A stretch of 64,000 nucleotides of DNA, taken from Monocercomonoides exilis (Eukaryota > Preaxostyla > Oxymonadida > Polymastigidae). The DNA lies in the NCBI GenBank assembly GCA_001643675.2, contig LSRY02000026.1, positions 62,001 through 126,000 on the forward strand, read 5' to 3'. The position numbers and the translations under genes are program-made. Shown piece after piece: positions 54,839 through 64,000 of the stretch. How positions within the stretch are numbered: position 1 is the stretch's first letter; each line of letters begins with the position of its first letter. A model generated the notes under the pieces. It saw only the letters and a program-made list of their open reading frames with translations. It ran no database searches and was not told the DNA's origin.

Positions 54839-56016
54839 TCATTCTTTCACTTACTCACATGTTATTCAATCACACATTGCAATGGCACATCAACACACAA
54901 AGCAAAGAATGATAGAATCAATTTTAATATTGATTGAGATAATTAAAAGTAATTAGTCGCATTTCCCGCATGCTGAAAGAATCAAAGCATTTCTTCTTTT
55001 GAAGCCACGCTCAAAAAAAGCCAGGCAACAAGCAATTGAAAAAACGTTCACAGAAGGAGATGTTTCAAGGCAGGAAGATCGTCTTCAAACGACAAGCAGA
55101 ATATTCAACAAGTTGACATCTTTTGTTGAGCAAAGCAACGAATACGATGCCAGCGATGAATGAGAAGGAGATGGAGAAGAAGGAGAAGAGTGCATCGTAT
55201 AACCATTCCATAGTATTCATTTCGATTTGCTGCGAAAGGATTGAATTGAAGGCGAGAACACATGAAGAGGAATGACATATGCTTGATTTTGCTATTTGCA
55301 TCTTTGTCTTTTCAACAATTGGTTTTTTATTTCGCAATTTATCTGTTGTCTGTTTCTTTCTTTTTATCTTCATCGACAATCATATTTTGATGTATTCGAA
55401 GCGATTTCAGACTTTTCTGGGAAAGCATTCCAATAGTTTCAAACACATTTCACAGAATCGTTTGTGATTCGACAGCAAGGAAGAAAATTCTATGTTTTGC
55501 TGTGCCCCTTCAATTGCTGTGCCTGTTCACTTATTTGAGAAGCATTTATTCATTCTGCGTCTCAGCAAAAATATAATTTGTTTTTTTTCTTTCACCAATA
55601 TAAACAAGATGATAATTTTCTTTTTTGTGGGGCTGCACAAGAAACAAACTATTGAGCATCTTTTGGAATTTTGTCTCTTTTCGTTTTGTCAATCTGCCTC
55701 TGAATTCATTTTCTTAACTTCGAATTTCAAGAAAAAAACAATAATACTCTCATTTTCATCCGCTCCAAATAATATCTGAGTTTCTTTTCATTAATTCCAT
55801 ATTTTTTCTTCCTGAAAGTTTGATATCGAGATATTCAAAAAAAAAAACGTAAAAAAAGCCAAAAATGACTTATATTAAGGCAAAATGATCAATGGGCAAT
55901 TCTATTTCCTGCTTTTCCCGAAAAGCAATTGACGTTGGTCCTGCTTACACTTTGCTTTCCGATACAAACGCATCGTTTGCGCTTATTCATTTTCCTTCTT
56001 TGTGAAGCACTTTTCC
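54839..56016. other. intergenic, no gene supported
   Basis: A minus-strand 104-codon frame at 55065-55379 has one possible membrane helix (FSISFSFIAGIVFVALL) but no recognised domain. Confidence 0.4.
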
Positions 56017-57503
56017 ATGCAAACTAAACATGCTGTTTTGGCAATTAGAATGAAAGCCGGCTTTGATGATGAGGCAGAAGCTGGAATCCAAGAACCGCCT
56101 GTTACGCATTTGTTTTCAAGTTCACTCATTTTTCCTTCAAATTTTATTGACGTGAAATTTCGCATTTTTTTGAATATTTGTTGAAGGATTATTCGCTGAA
56201 CTGGAGCATTGCAGAAAAAGTAAACGAAAAGCTAAAATCGAAGAAATGAAAATACTTGCAGATAAAATGGATAAAGATGAACTCAAAACTGTTTTCACAA
56301 CCGAACTGTTCAACAAAATACACCAAATGATAGAAAAAAAGAAGATTGATTTGGAGAATGCCATTCTGTTGCTGAAGCACATTGGATATTACAAGGTGCT
56401 GAAAGGAATTAGTCTTGATGGCTTTGGAATTTCTTTGTTGAACAGAAGATTTGAAAAGATGATTTTTGAAGAAGATCAGAAAAAAGAAGGGGAAAATGAA
56501 AAGCTGCTATCTGACCTTTGTGAATGCTATATGTCCTTAAGTTTCTTCTTCCAAACTGAAATGCTTCGCATTTGTGTGCCATGCGTTCTGAAAGTCGCAT
56601 TGAAGAAAGAAGAAGAGGAGGAGGCACAAAAAGATGCGGAAATGGCTTTATTGACTTTTAGGAACATTGACATATATTACGTATGCGCAAGCCTATTTAA
56701 TTTTTTTCATTATTGATTGATTTCATATTTTTGATTAGGTAGTGATTGAAGAGCTGTATATGAAGGAAATGATGGAAATTATGAAATATCATCAAAAGCA
56801 CCGCAATCTGACACGGCATGCATATCAGTCTGCTTGGGAATTTTTGATGGGCAGATTATACAACAACAAAAGCTTTGAAGAAGTTTTTGTGAATGAACTG
56901 CATTTTGCAAGAGAAGCATCGAGAGAGTTGGAACAGCTGATTCAACGTGTTGATTGGAAGAGAGCAGAAGAGGAAAGAGGAAAAGAGGGAAAAGAGACAA
57001 AAGAAGAGTGGACTTTGATGAGATGGCTCAACGTGATTAGTCCTTATATATTGGAATGCAAATTGTGGAATGAGGAACTTGTCGAACTGATTGGAAGCAT
57101 TGTGAATGTCTATCGAACAGCTAAGAATAATTTCCAAGGTATTAGCTGCCAATGCTTTACAATATTACAAAAATTAAAATATAACAAAACAGTGAAAATT
57201 GAGGATTTGCTGAAAAGCGGAGCTGTTGATGTTTTTTTGGAGGTAATCGTCCAATTTGATGTGAAAAAAAAATTAGTTATTGATTGTATGAGGTATTTCG
57301 AAATTATTTGTGATAGATTGAAGAGTAAGAACGAAAAAGAAAACGAAGAAATAAAACGAAAAGGGATGAAAAGAAAAATGCATGAAAAAACAGAGGAAGA
57401 AGGGTACGAAGATTGCATCATCGGAATACACCATTTCATTAAAAAATTATTCAATTCCCATTTTTTTATTGATGATATTGATCAATATTTTGTTTATTGC
57501 TGA
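56017..57503 (+). CDS. ARM-like paralog iii, three exons, apparently intact
   Basis: Model: exon 1 56017-56119, exon 2 56187-56680, exon 3 56739-57503; 1,362 nt, 453 residues plus TGA. An alternative start is the in-frame ATG at 56050. Intron 1 (67 bp) starts GTTCAC, a departure from the GTTTG of its paralogs; intron 2 is 58 bp, GTATGC...GATTAG. Exons 2 and 3 are the same lengths as in paralog ii (494 and 765 nt). Conserved blocks: IQEP in exon 1, ELFNKIHQMIEKKKIDLENA, LLSDLCECYMSLSFFF, AYQSAWEFL, VNELHFAREASRELEQL. The C-terminus is diverged (GIHHFIKKLFNSHFFIDDID). Mostly helical and charged, ARM/HEAT-like by inference; function unknown. Confidence 0.82.
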
Positions 57504-57635
57504 AAATATGTTTACTTATTTATTTATTTTCATCACATAAGTTTTTGAACAAAATATTTGAACAAATTTTTTTCCTGTGATCGAGAATGGTTTTGTTTTC
57601 TTTTTCAAAAAATTAATTCATTCGATACATTAGAT

Positions 57636-58095
57636 ACAATAGATACAATGCAGATTAAATTGGGAAATTTGAATTCATGGAGGTTTTTTTTAATAACTCT
57701 ATGTCAATTTGAATAAAGACCACTTAATTTAAATTAAAGGGTGAAAATTAAAAATTAAAACGAGATATTTTATTAGAAAAGATCATGCGAATTAATAGTA
57801 TGTGTGCGAAATGAAAATAAAACAATCAAAAAACATTAACAAAAATAAAGTGGAAATAAAAAAAATAACAAACCTTTTTTGACTGTCTTTTTAACCAAAA
57901 CTTGAAAATTCTAAGGTCGTTTGTTAACACGCTTAAATAAAATAAATGATAAATAAATAATATGTCAACAAGGTGAAATAAATATGTTTTTTGTTTTATG
58001 TGAAGAATAATTCATTTTAAAAAATCATTTTCATCGTTTTTGCTAAAAAAAAAAAAATAAAAAATAAAAAACAACCGACGTAAATAACTGACCGA
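57636..58095 (+). repeat. dispersed repeat, copy B, ending in a foldback-element fragment
   Basis: Starts ACAATGCAGATTAAATTGGG and follows copy A at 39013 for about 400 bp with substitutions and indels. It terminates in ACCGACGTAAATAACTGACC, the complement of the foldback-element end seen at 37816. Confidence 0.7.
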
Positions 58096-58219
58096 TACGA
58101 TTCCAAAACACACAATTTATCTCTGAAGTTTGATAGAAAAATAACATTGTATCAACGAATGAAAAAATTTTGATAAAAAAAATTTGTTTTGATCTAAAAT
58201 ACCATTTATTGTTGAAAAG

Positions 58220-60816
58220 ATGATACTTCCGTTATTTGTTTCATTTCTATATTATTTTAATGGAATTTGTGCTTATTCTAACGAAGAACAAATAAAAATT
58301 ACTCTTATCCACACAACTGATAGTTTGTAATTATTTTTACATTTATATTTGTGGAATTATTCTCATCCCGGCTTTTCTTTTCTCAATATAATTGCAAACA
58401 AGTTCACGGTTGGATTAATGGGCATTTCCATGACAAGAATTATAGAGCAGATTTAGGAGATATTGAAAGCTTTGTAGAACATAAGAAACTCGGAGCAGGG
58501 CCGAATGAATATGTGTTTTTTTTCGATACTGGAGATCTTTCGCAAGTATTTTTTTGTTCATTTTATGAGTACCCTTTTATCTTTTGTGTATTTCTCTCCA
58601 AATTTAAATTAGGGAACCGGACTAAGTGATGCTTCTCCGATTCAAGGAGAGTTTGTTTTTGAAACAATAAAGCGAATGTCATACGATGGACTTTCCATCG
58701 GAAATCATGAACTTTCTTCGGAATCTTGCATTGATCATATTGTTGATGACTTTGCTCCTTTTTTTAATGGAAAGTTTGCTTTTATCAGAAAAAAATGCAA
58801 AATTTTGATTATTTTCCAAAAAATACACATAGGTACCTTGGATGGAACGTAAAGCATGTTGATGTGAATAGAAAAATTACTGACAAGTATCGCTTTATTG
58901 AACTGCCAAATAATCAAGGGAAAATTCTTGTTGCTGGATTTGTGTACAATATGCCTAGCAGTGCAAAGAATGTTATCGTAACAAAAATAGAAAGTATCCT
59001 AACTGACGAAGAATGGGAAGAGATAGCCAATGAAAAAGACATTGTACTGATGGTTATGTTGTGCCACATCGCTACCGATGCAGATGAGCTGACGAATTTG
59101 GACGAGTTTTTGTCTGGAAAGTTCAAAGATATACCAAAAGTGTATTTGACAGGCCATTCGCATATGAAGCGAGACAGAGCTATGAAAGATGGAATGCTTG
59201 CGGTTGAAAGCGGGTGCTACGGCGAGAACTTGGGCATTGTGGAAGTTTCGATCCCGAAAAAGCCAGCAGCAGAAGAAGGAAAGGACGATTCATTTGCCGA
59301 AGCGAATGAAGTATCGATGGCGCACCGGTGGGTGGACTGGGACGAAGAGCAGCTGCGGAGCGAGTTGGGAATGAAAGGGTCGTTCCTGACTGAAAAAGGA
59401 TACCAGATCAAGCAGGCGATGAAGGCGAAGGCGGAGGAGTACGAGCTGTTTGGTGTGTTGGGCTGTTCGGAGATGGCGCTGACGGACAATGCGGAGCCGA
59501 AGGAAGGCGAAAGGAGCATTTACGACTTTATGATTGGGGATGTGCTGCCGACGATCACAAACTTCAGGCAGAAGCAGGACAGACACGAGGGGACAACACC
59601 GAAGAACTTCTTCTTCATTGGCATGTACACACTCAGAGGTTTGAATGAAATTAAGTTTATTATTATTATAATTATTATTATGCTTATTTTGACTTGTGTA
59701 TAATGATTCATATATCTATTTCATTTATTCATTTATTCGATTATTCTTTTTCTCTATCTCTATCTCCCCTCTTCCCACCCCCAGCGCCCATCTACAAAGA
59801 TGTGTTTATCACTGACGATGTCTTCTGCATTGACCCCTTCAACAACACGTGGAGTGTCATTCCCGATGTTCCTGGCAGCCTTCTGATTGAACTCATCAAC
59901 GCTGTCAATCCACCGGAATTGAGAGAAAGCAATACTTCTTCTTCTTCTTCCTCCTCCTTCTCATTATCATCATCTTCGTCATCTTCATTGATTTCTTCTT
60001 CTTCTTCTTATTCTTATTCTTCTAAATACAATTCATTTTATTCTCCTCAATTTGAGCATCGCCATCACGGCACTGTTAAAAGGAATTTTGTGACGTCCAA
60101 CGAGAAAGTCGATGCAGAAGCAGTATATGACATCGTTGCCTCTTCTTATGACACGAATAAACTTCTGGTTTGAATTATAAATTGTTATTGTTATTTTTGT
60201 CTCGTTATTTTTTGGAATTGTGGTTGATGGCAATGATGTGATTTATGTCAATGCAATAAATAAATAAACAAATAAATAAACCGATATATTCAAAATTAAT
60301 TCTTGAATTTTGATCTCTTTGAATATTTAATTTATTAATCTTTTTTTTTATAATATTTATTTTTTCAGAAAGCACTGGAAGATCTGACTGCTGACAAATA
60401 CAAAGCGAAAGACACGAATGTTCAAGTGAGACCTCTGCTCAAGTCATACGTGGGGCTGCATTGGCAATGGTTTGTATTCGTTTTTAATTGGTTGATTTGT
60501 ATTTGAAAGGAAATTTTACTATTTTTCATTTTTATGAATGCTTTTATTGTTATTGTTCATTTTCTATTTAAAAAATTTGAATATTTTTCTTTTTCTTTTC
60601 TTCATTTTTTAATTTATTTTTATGAATGAATTTCATTTTTATTTATTTATTTATTTATTTATTTTATTTCCCTCATTTTTCTCCTCCAGTCCTGTTGACA
60701 AACTCGACGGTCAGCGCACACTTGTTCTGATGATAGCGCCTGTTGTCTCTGTTCTTGTCATCGCTGTCATTGCTCTTGTGTCTCAGCTGTGTGGAATGAA
60801 GAGGAAGATCATGTAA
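58220..60816 (+). CDS. 5'-nucleotidase-like calcineurin-type metallophosphoesterase, seven exons
   Basis: Exons 58220-58322, 58403-58545, 58613-58773, 58833-59638, 59785-60167, 60369-60469, 60690-60816; total 1,824 nt, 607 residues plus TAA. All introns are GT-AG with donors GTTTG or GTATT. Splicing restores metal-binding motifs: LIHTTDIHGWINGHFH (D-x-H), FFFDTGDLSQGTGLSD (GDxxxG), LSIGNHELS (GNHE), MLCHIATD and VYLTGHSHMKRDRA (GHxH). These define the calcineurin-like fold, and the layout (NGKYLGWNVK, then a central 5'-nucleotidase-type region) matches fungal/protist 5'-nucleotidase-like phosphoesterases. There is an N-terminal signal peptide (MILPLFVSFLYYFNGICAYS) and a C-terminal helix (LVLMIAPVVSVLVIAVIALV) followed by a short basic tail, so the enzyme faces the outside or a vesicle lumen. 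A Ser-rich insert lies in exon 5. Substrate is not determinable here. Confidence 0.9.
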
Positions 60817-61555
60817 AAACAGATGGAGTTGTTAATTGCTATGCTCAATTCAAACCTTCTTCCTATCTCTTTCTTTCTCTTTCTTCCTCTCTTTCTTCAT
60901 TACTCTCTTTCTTCCTCTCTTTCTTCCTCTCTTCCTCTCTTTCTTTCTCTCTTTCACTCTCTCTTTGATCTGTTTCTTCTTCTAATTACAAACACAATTC
61001 CTTCACAAATCATTGAGTTTTGTTTAGTTATGTATTTTCTCTTTTCTTTTTCAATCACTTCTCATATGTTATTTCGGTAATCAAAACATTGGAAGCAAAG
61101 AAAACTTATTACAACTGATTTTTTTCCCCTTACTTTTCTGTATTTATTTCAATTAAAGAAGAATTTTCAGTGTTTCAATAATTATTCTCCTTCATTTTAT
61201 TCTAAAATTTAAAGATTCTTTTCTGTTTTTAACGAAAAGAACAAAAATCCAACTTCTTCAAAACAACTTCAAATATTCAATCTTCTTTCATTTTTGCTGT
61301 GAATGTTTCATTTTCATTTTCAAATTTACAAAAAAATGAGATGCGAAATGAGCCAACGAAAAGAAAACAAATAAAAAAAACAGAAAAATTTCGAAAAAGA
61401 CTTCAACAACGAATTGAATGCTTGTAGAACACTAATCACAAAAATTTTAGCACAAACAAAGTTTTTCTTTAATTTTCTTCAACGAATTTATTTTATTTTA
61501 TTATTATTTTTTATTTTTTCATTTATCTTTTTCTTATTCAATCAAATATCTTCTT
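60817..61555. other. intergenic between convergent genes
   Basis: Pyrimidine-rich simple sequence (CTTTCTTCCT)n at 60870-60970, then AT-rich DNA; no gene. The metallophosphoesterase and DNAAF1 genes converge here. Confidence 0.5.
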
Positions 61556-63213
61556 TTATGGAACAAACTGTAATGTTGGCATTTTGCCCCATTCGTCTGG
61601 CTCTGCAAGCTCTTCTTCTTCTTCTTCTTCTTTTTCTTCTTTTTCTTTTTCTTCTTTTTCTTTTTCTTCTTTTTCTGTTTCATTTCTTTCTGATTGTGTT
61701 GGCTGTGATGTGGTTGATGATTCATCTAATTCAGTTTTTGAGGCATTTTCTGCTTTTTCTTTGGTTAAATCTTCTTCTTTTTCTTCTTCTTCTTCCTCTT
61801 GTTTCAATTCTGATTTTTCTTTTTTGTTTGAAAGAGTTTCATCTTCTTTGATTTCTTTTTCTTTCTCATCTTTTTCTTCTTCTTCCTTTTTTTCCTCATA
61901 ATTTTCTTTCTCTTCTTCTCCTTCTTCTTCTTTTGCCTTCCTCCTTTTGATAACCAATTCCTCAAGTGAATCTAATTCTCCCTCATTTTTGCAGCTTTCT
62001 TCTTTCTCCTCTCTTTTTTCATCATTCGAACATTTCTCTCTTTCCCCCTCTTCTTTCCTCATTTGCTCAGTCAGCAAACGAGATTTCGCATCTTCCATCA
62101 GAAGCACCATCGCTAAGCAGAATAAGAATTGTTCAAGAAACAAGAAAAAGAAAAGATAGGAAAATCACATTCATTCAAAAAAGTGAATATTAATTCGATA
62201 TTTTATAAAAAAGAAACAAAACACAAATAGAAAATTCATCTGCAACAGGTAATAATTTCTGAATATAAACACACCTGCCATATTTCTTTTTCTTCTTTCG
62301 TCCTCTTCTTCTCTTTGTCTCTCTCGCTCTGCTTGCTCAAAGGCGAGTCTCTCCTCTCTCGTCGTCCCTTTTCCCCAGGCTTCCACAAGCAGCCTTTCAG
62401 ACTCAGAAATAGGGCGATCATCAAGATACTTCAGCTGCGGGCATCGGAGAATTAACGTCTTTCGGAGCGGAAATTCTGTTGTCCGGACAACTGGATTCCC
62501 GATGAGCCTGAGGACAGCAAGGGAAGGCATTGAGGCTAAAATGTCGACTAATGCAGATGCACTCTCTACTGGGATTTCGTTATCTGAGAGATTGAGAACA
62601 CTTCAAATTTTGAAAAATAAACTTGTAACATAAATAAGAAAATGAAACGGAATGGAATACCCTATTCCGGGATGACCTCTAAGCGGCTCAAGTGCTTCAA
62701 CACTTTTTAGTAAGTTATTTACAACTTCTAATGAATGCAAAGTTGGGCACTGCTCAACACCGGATAAAGTTGTGAGTCTATTATTCGTAAGATTGAGTGT
62801 ATCAAGTTCTGGTAAAGTGTTCAAATTTTCAATTTTTTCAATGCAATTGTCCTGAAGATATCTGTTTTTAAATTTATGTTAAAAATTCACGAAAATTCGC
62901 AAAAGGCACACAAGCACTTGAGCTTTGCACAGCACTCAAGATTTTCTATCTGAGATATAATGTTTCCTTGTAGCCAAAGAGCTTTCAGCTCGGTGTATTC
63001 CTCCAATCCTTCAATTTTCTTAAAACCTTGATAATGTAAGTATAACTTCTCGTTCAGCGTTGGAGTTAAGTATTGGTCATGCTTTTTACATGATTCCTTT
63101 ATCGTTTTTGAGCAGATACGAGGGGCTTGCTCTTCTTCTTCTTCCTCTTTCCAAAATGAAGAATCAAAAGAAGAGCTTGGAAAAGATGAAGAGCTTGCGA
63201 TTTGAAGTGACAT
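61556..63213 (-). CDS. DNAAF1: dynein axonemal assembly factor 1 homologue (LRRC50/ODA7)
   Basis: Exons 63213-62912, 62861-62661, 62600-62275, 62112-61556; 1,386 nt, 461 residues plus TAA. Introns of 49-162 bp with donors GTGTG/GTATT and AG acceptors. N-terminus: CKKHDQYLTPTLNEKLYLHY then GFKKIEGLEEYTELKALWLQ, the family's hallmark opening. SDS22-type leucine-rich repeats follow (ENLECCAKLKCLYLQDNCIE; LPELDTLNLTNNRLTTLSGV; GVLNLSDNEI; SLAVLRLIGNPVV), then the LRR cap LKYLDDRPISESERLLVEAW typical of DNAAF1. The last exon is a long Glu/Lys-rich coiled-coil-like tail made by GAA repeats. DNAAF1 acts in the cytoplasm to preassemble outer and inner dynein arms, so the host builds motile flagella. 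Start chosen at the first ATG in frame, next to an upstream TTG. Confidence 0.92.
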
Positions 63214-63487
63214 GCGCAACCTTTAACTGTAATAAAATAATGCATCATAAAAGAGCATTTGAAATATTAATAAAACTGCTAACACAAAGAAAATGCATAA
63301 AAACCACACGAACGTTTATTAAGGAAAAATGAATAAGGGAAAGTGATCAATAACAAACATCGTTTGTATTTATTTCATTGAGATATTTCCTTTAAAATGC
63401 TTGTTGAAATAACGAATTTGTGATGATCAAAAAATAAAAAATCTTGGAAAGAGAATGCATCTATTACACAATTTTTTTCTCGATTTT

Positions 63488-63986
63488 TCAAGCATGTGAA
63501 ATGGCAGCTAATTGCTTTTGACTATCCTTGATCATATGGCCATTAACCCTAATGTGAGATGGATCATCAACAGTTACTAATGGAAATCCCACCTTTTTGA
63601 AGAAATAATTTATTTTTATAAAAAAAAATTCAATATTTTTTTGTTTAAAAGAAAGAAAGGAAAGAAAAAGCAAACCGTTTCGTCCCAGTTGACTTCTGCA
63701 AACATTGCGCCTTCAATGACAACAATATCATCACTTGACAGCGCATCACTGGCAATGTCATAAACAGCCATCACACATCTACGTAACTGCCTGTCGGTGC
63801 AAATGAATAGCTTTGTGGGGAAAAGAACATGATTTTTTATGCATATGTCATTTGAGGAAAAGTGCGAAAAAAAAAGGAAATAAATAATTTCAAAAAAGTT
63901 GAATGAAAGCCAAACTTGTGGCGTTGCTGTTGAGAGAGAGACACAATGGCTGATTCTCAAAGGAAGCTGAACTTCAGTGTTACGTC
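63488..63986 (-). CDS. 3' end of a split gene, partial at the window edge; faint BBS2-like similarity
   Basis: Three exons are inferred: about 63986-63916 (preceded by an AACAG acceptor, so earlier exons lie outside the window), 63810-63676 and 63592-63488, ending in TGA. Introns start GTTTGG and GTTTGC. The joined peptide includes TEVQLPLRISHC, LFICTDRQLRRCVMAVYDIA, DDIVVIEGAMFAEVNWDET and VGFPLVTVDDPSHIRVNGHM. The pattern of a beta-sandwich strand followed by VVIEG and PxxIRVNGH vaguely recalls the middle (GAE) domain of BBSome subunit BBS2, which would suit a flagellate. The similarity is too weak to name the gene, and BBS2 normally continues for a further C-terminal region that is missing here. 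Confidence 0.5.
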
Positions 63987-64000
63987 CTGTTCAATAATGA

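Noticed and set aside
63488-63986. Naming the edge gene BBS2
   Set aside because: Resemblance covers only a short beta-strand pattern, the downstream BBS2 region is absent and the upstream part is outside the window; left unnamed.
1-64000. tRNA, rRNA, CRISPR arrays and bacterial-type operons
   Set aside because: Reading both strands I saw no cloverleaf-like tRNA, rRNA block, regular spacer array or ribosome-binding-site pattern; a tRNAscan/Infernal run would be decisive.

Overview
This window is AT-rich, intron-bearing protist nuclear DNA. My best guess, by inference, is an oxymonad (Preaxostyla) close to Blattamonas, Streblomastix or Monocercomonoides. Three things point there: giant Cys/Gly-rich beta-helix surface proteins, one ending in a membrane anchor and a pseudokinase tail; a multicopy ARM-like paralog family; and a DNAAF1-type ciliary assembly gene. 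Introns are short (50-220 bp) with GTTTG/GTATG-type donors. Nothing in the window looks bacterial.

Layout. 0.3-3.1 kb: hAT-family transposase (minus). 5.8-15.0 kb: giant beta-helix receptor-like gene (plus), broken by one frameshift and one in-frame TAA. 16.3-22 kb: gene-poor, with nested decayed inverted-repeat elements and long TTC/GAA runs. 25.0-26.4 kb: ARM-like paralog i (minus, nonsense mutation). 29.7-37.2 kb: a stack of mobile DNA. It holds a relic of the ARM-like family, then a 2.93-kb element with nearly identical 342-bp terminal inverted repeats and an 8-bp target duplication, then a DIRS-like tyrosine-recombinase retrotransposon. 37.8-38.8 kb: a 964-bp foldback element with 348-bp arms and TA duplication. 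39.9-41.7 kb: truncated beta-helix gene (minus). 43.2-46.9 kb: intact three-module beta-helix surface protein (plus). 47.8-50.3 kb: Tc1/mariner-pogo element with 37-bp terminal repeats and a decayed transposase. 50.4-51.9 kb: ARM-like paralog ii (minus). 53.8-54.65 kb: ABCC-type transporter relic. 56.0-57.5 kb: ARM-like paralog iii (plus). 58.2-60.8 kb: seven-exon 5'-nucleotidase-like metallophosphoesterase (plus). 61.6-63.2 kb: four-exon DNAAF1/LRRC50 homologue (minus). 63.5-64 kb: 3' end of a further split gene, partial (minus).

The likely living host genes are the metallophosphoesterase, DNAAF1, the 43-kb surface protein and ARM-like paralogs ii and iii. My splice models for the first two and for all three paralogs give exon sums divisible by three, and the three paralogs share intron positions. 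Most of the rest is mobile DNA from at least five superfamilies plus gene debris. Four otherwise open frames carry a TAA or TAG where Gln would fit, but other genes here clearly stop at TAA. I therefore treat stop-codon reassignment as an open question.
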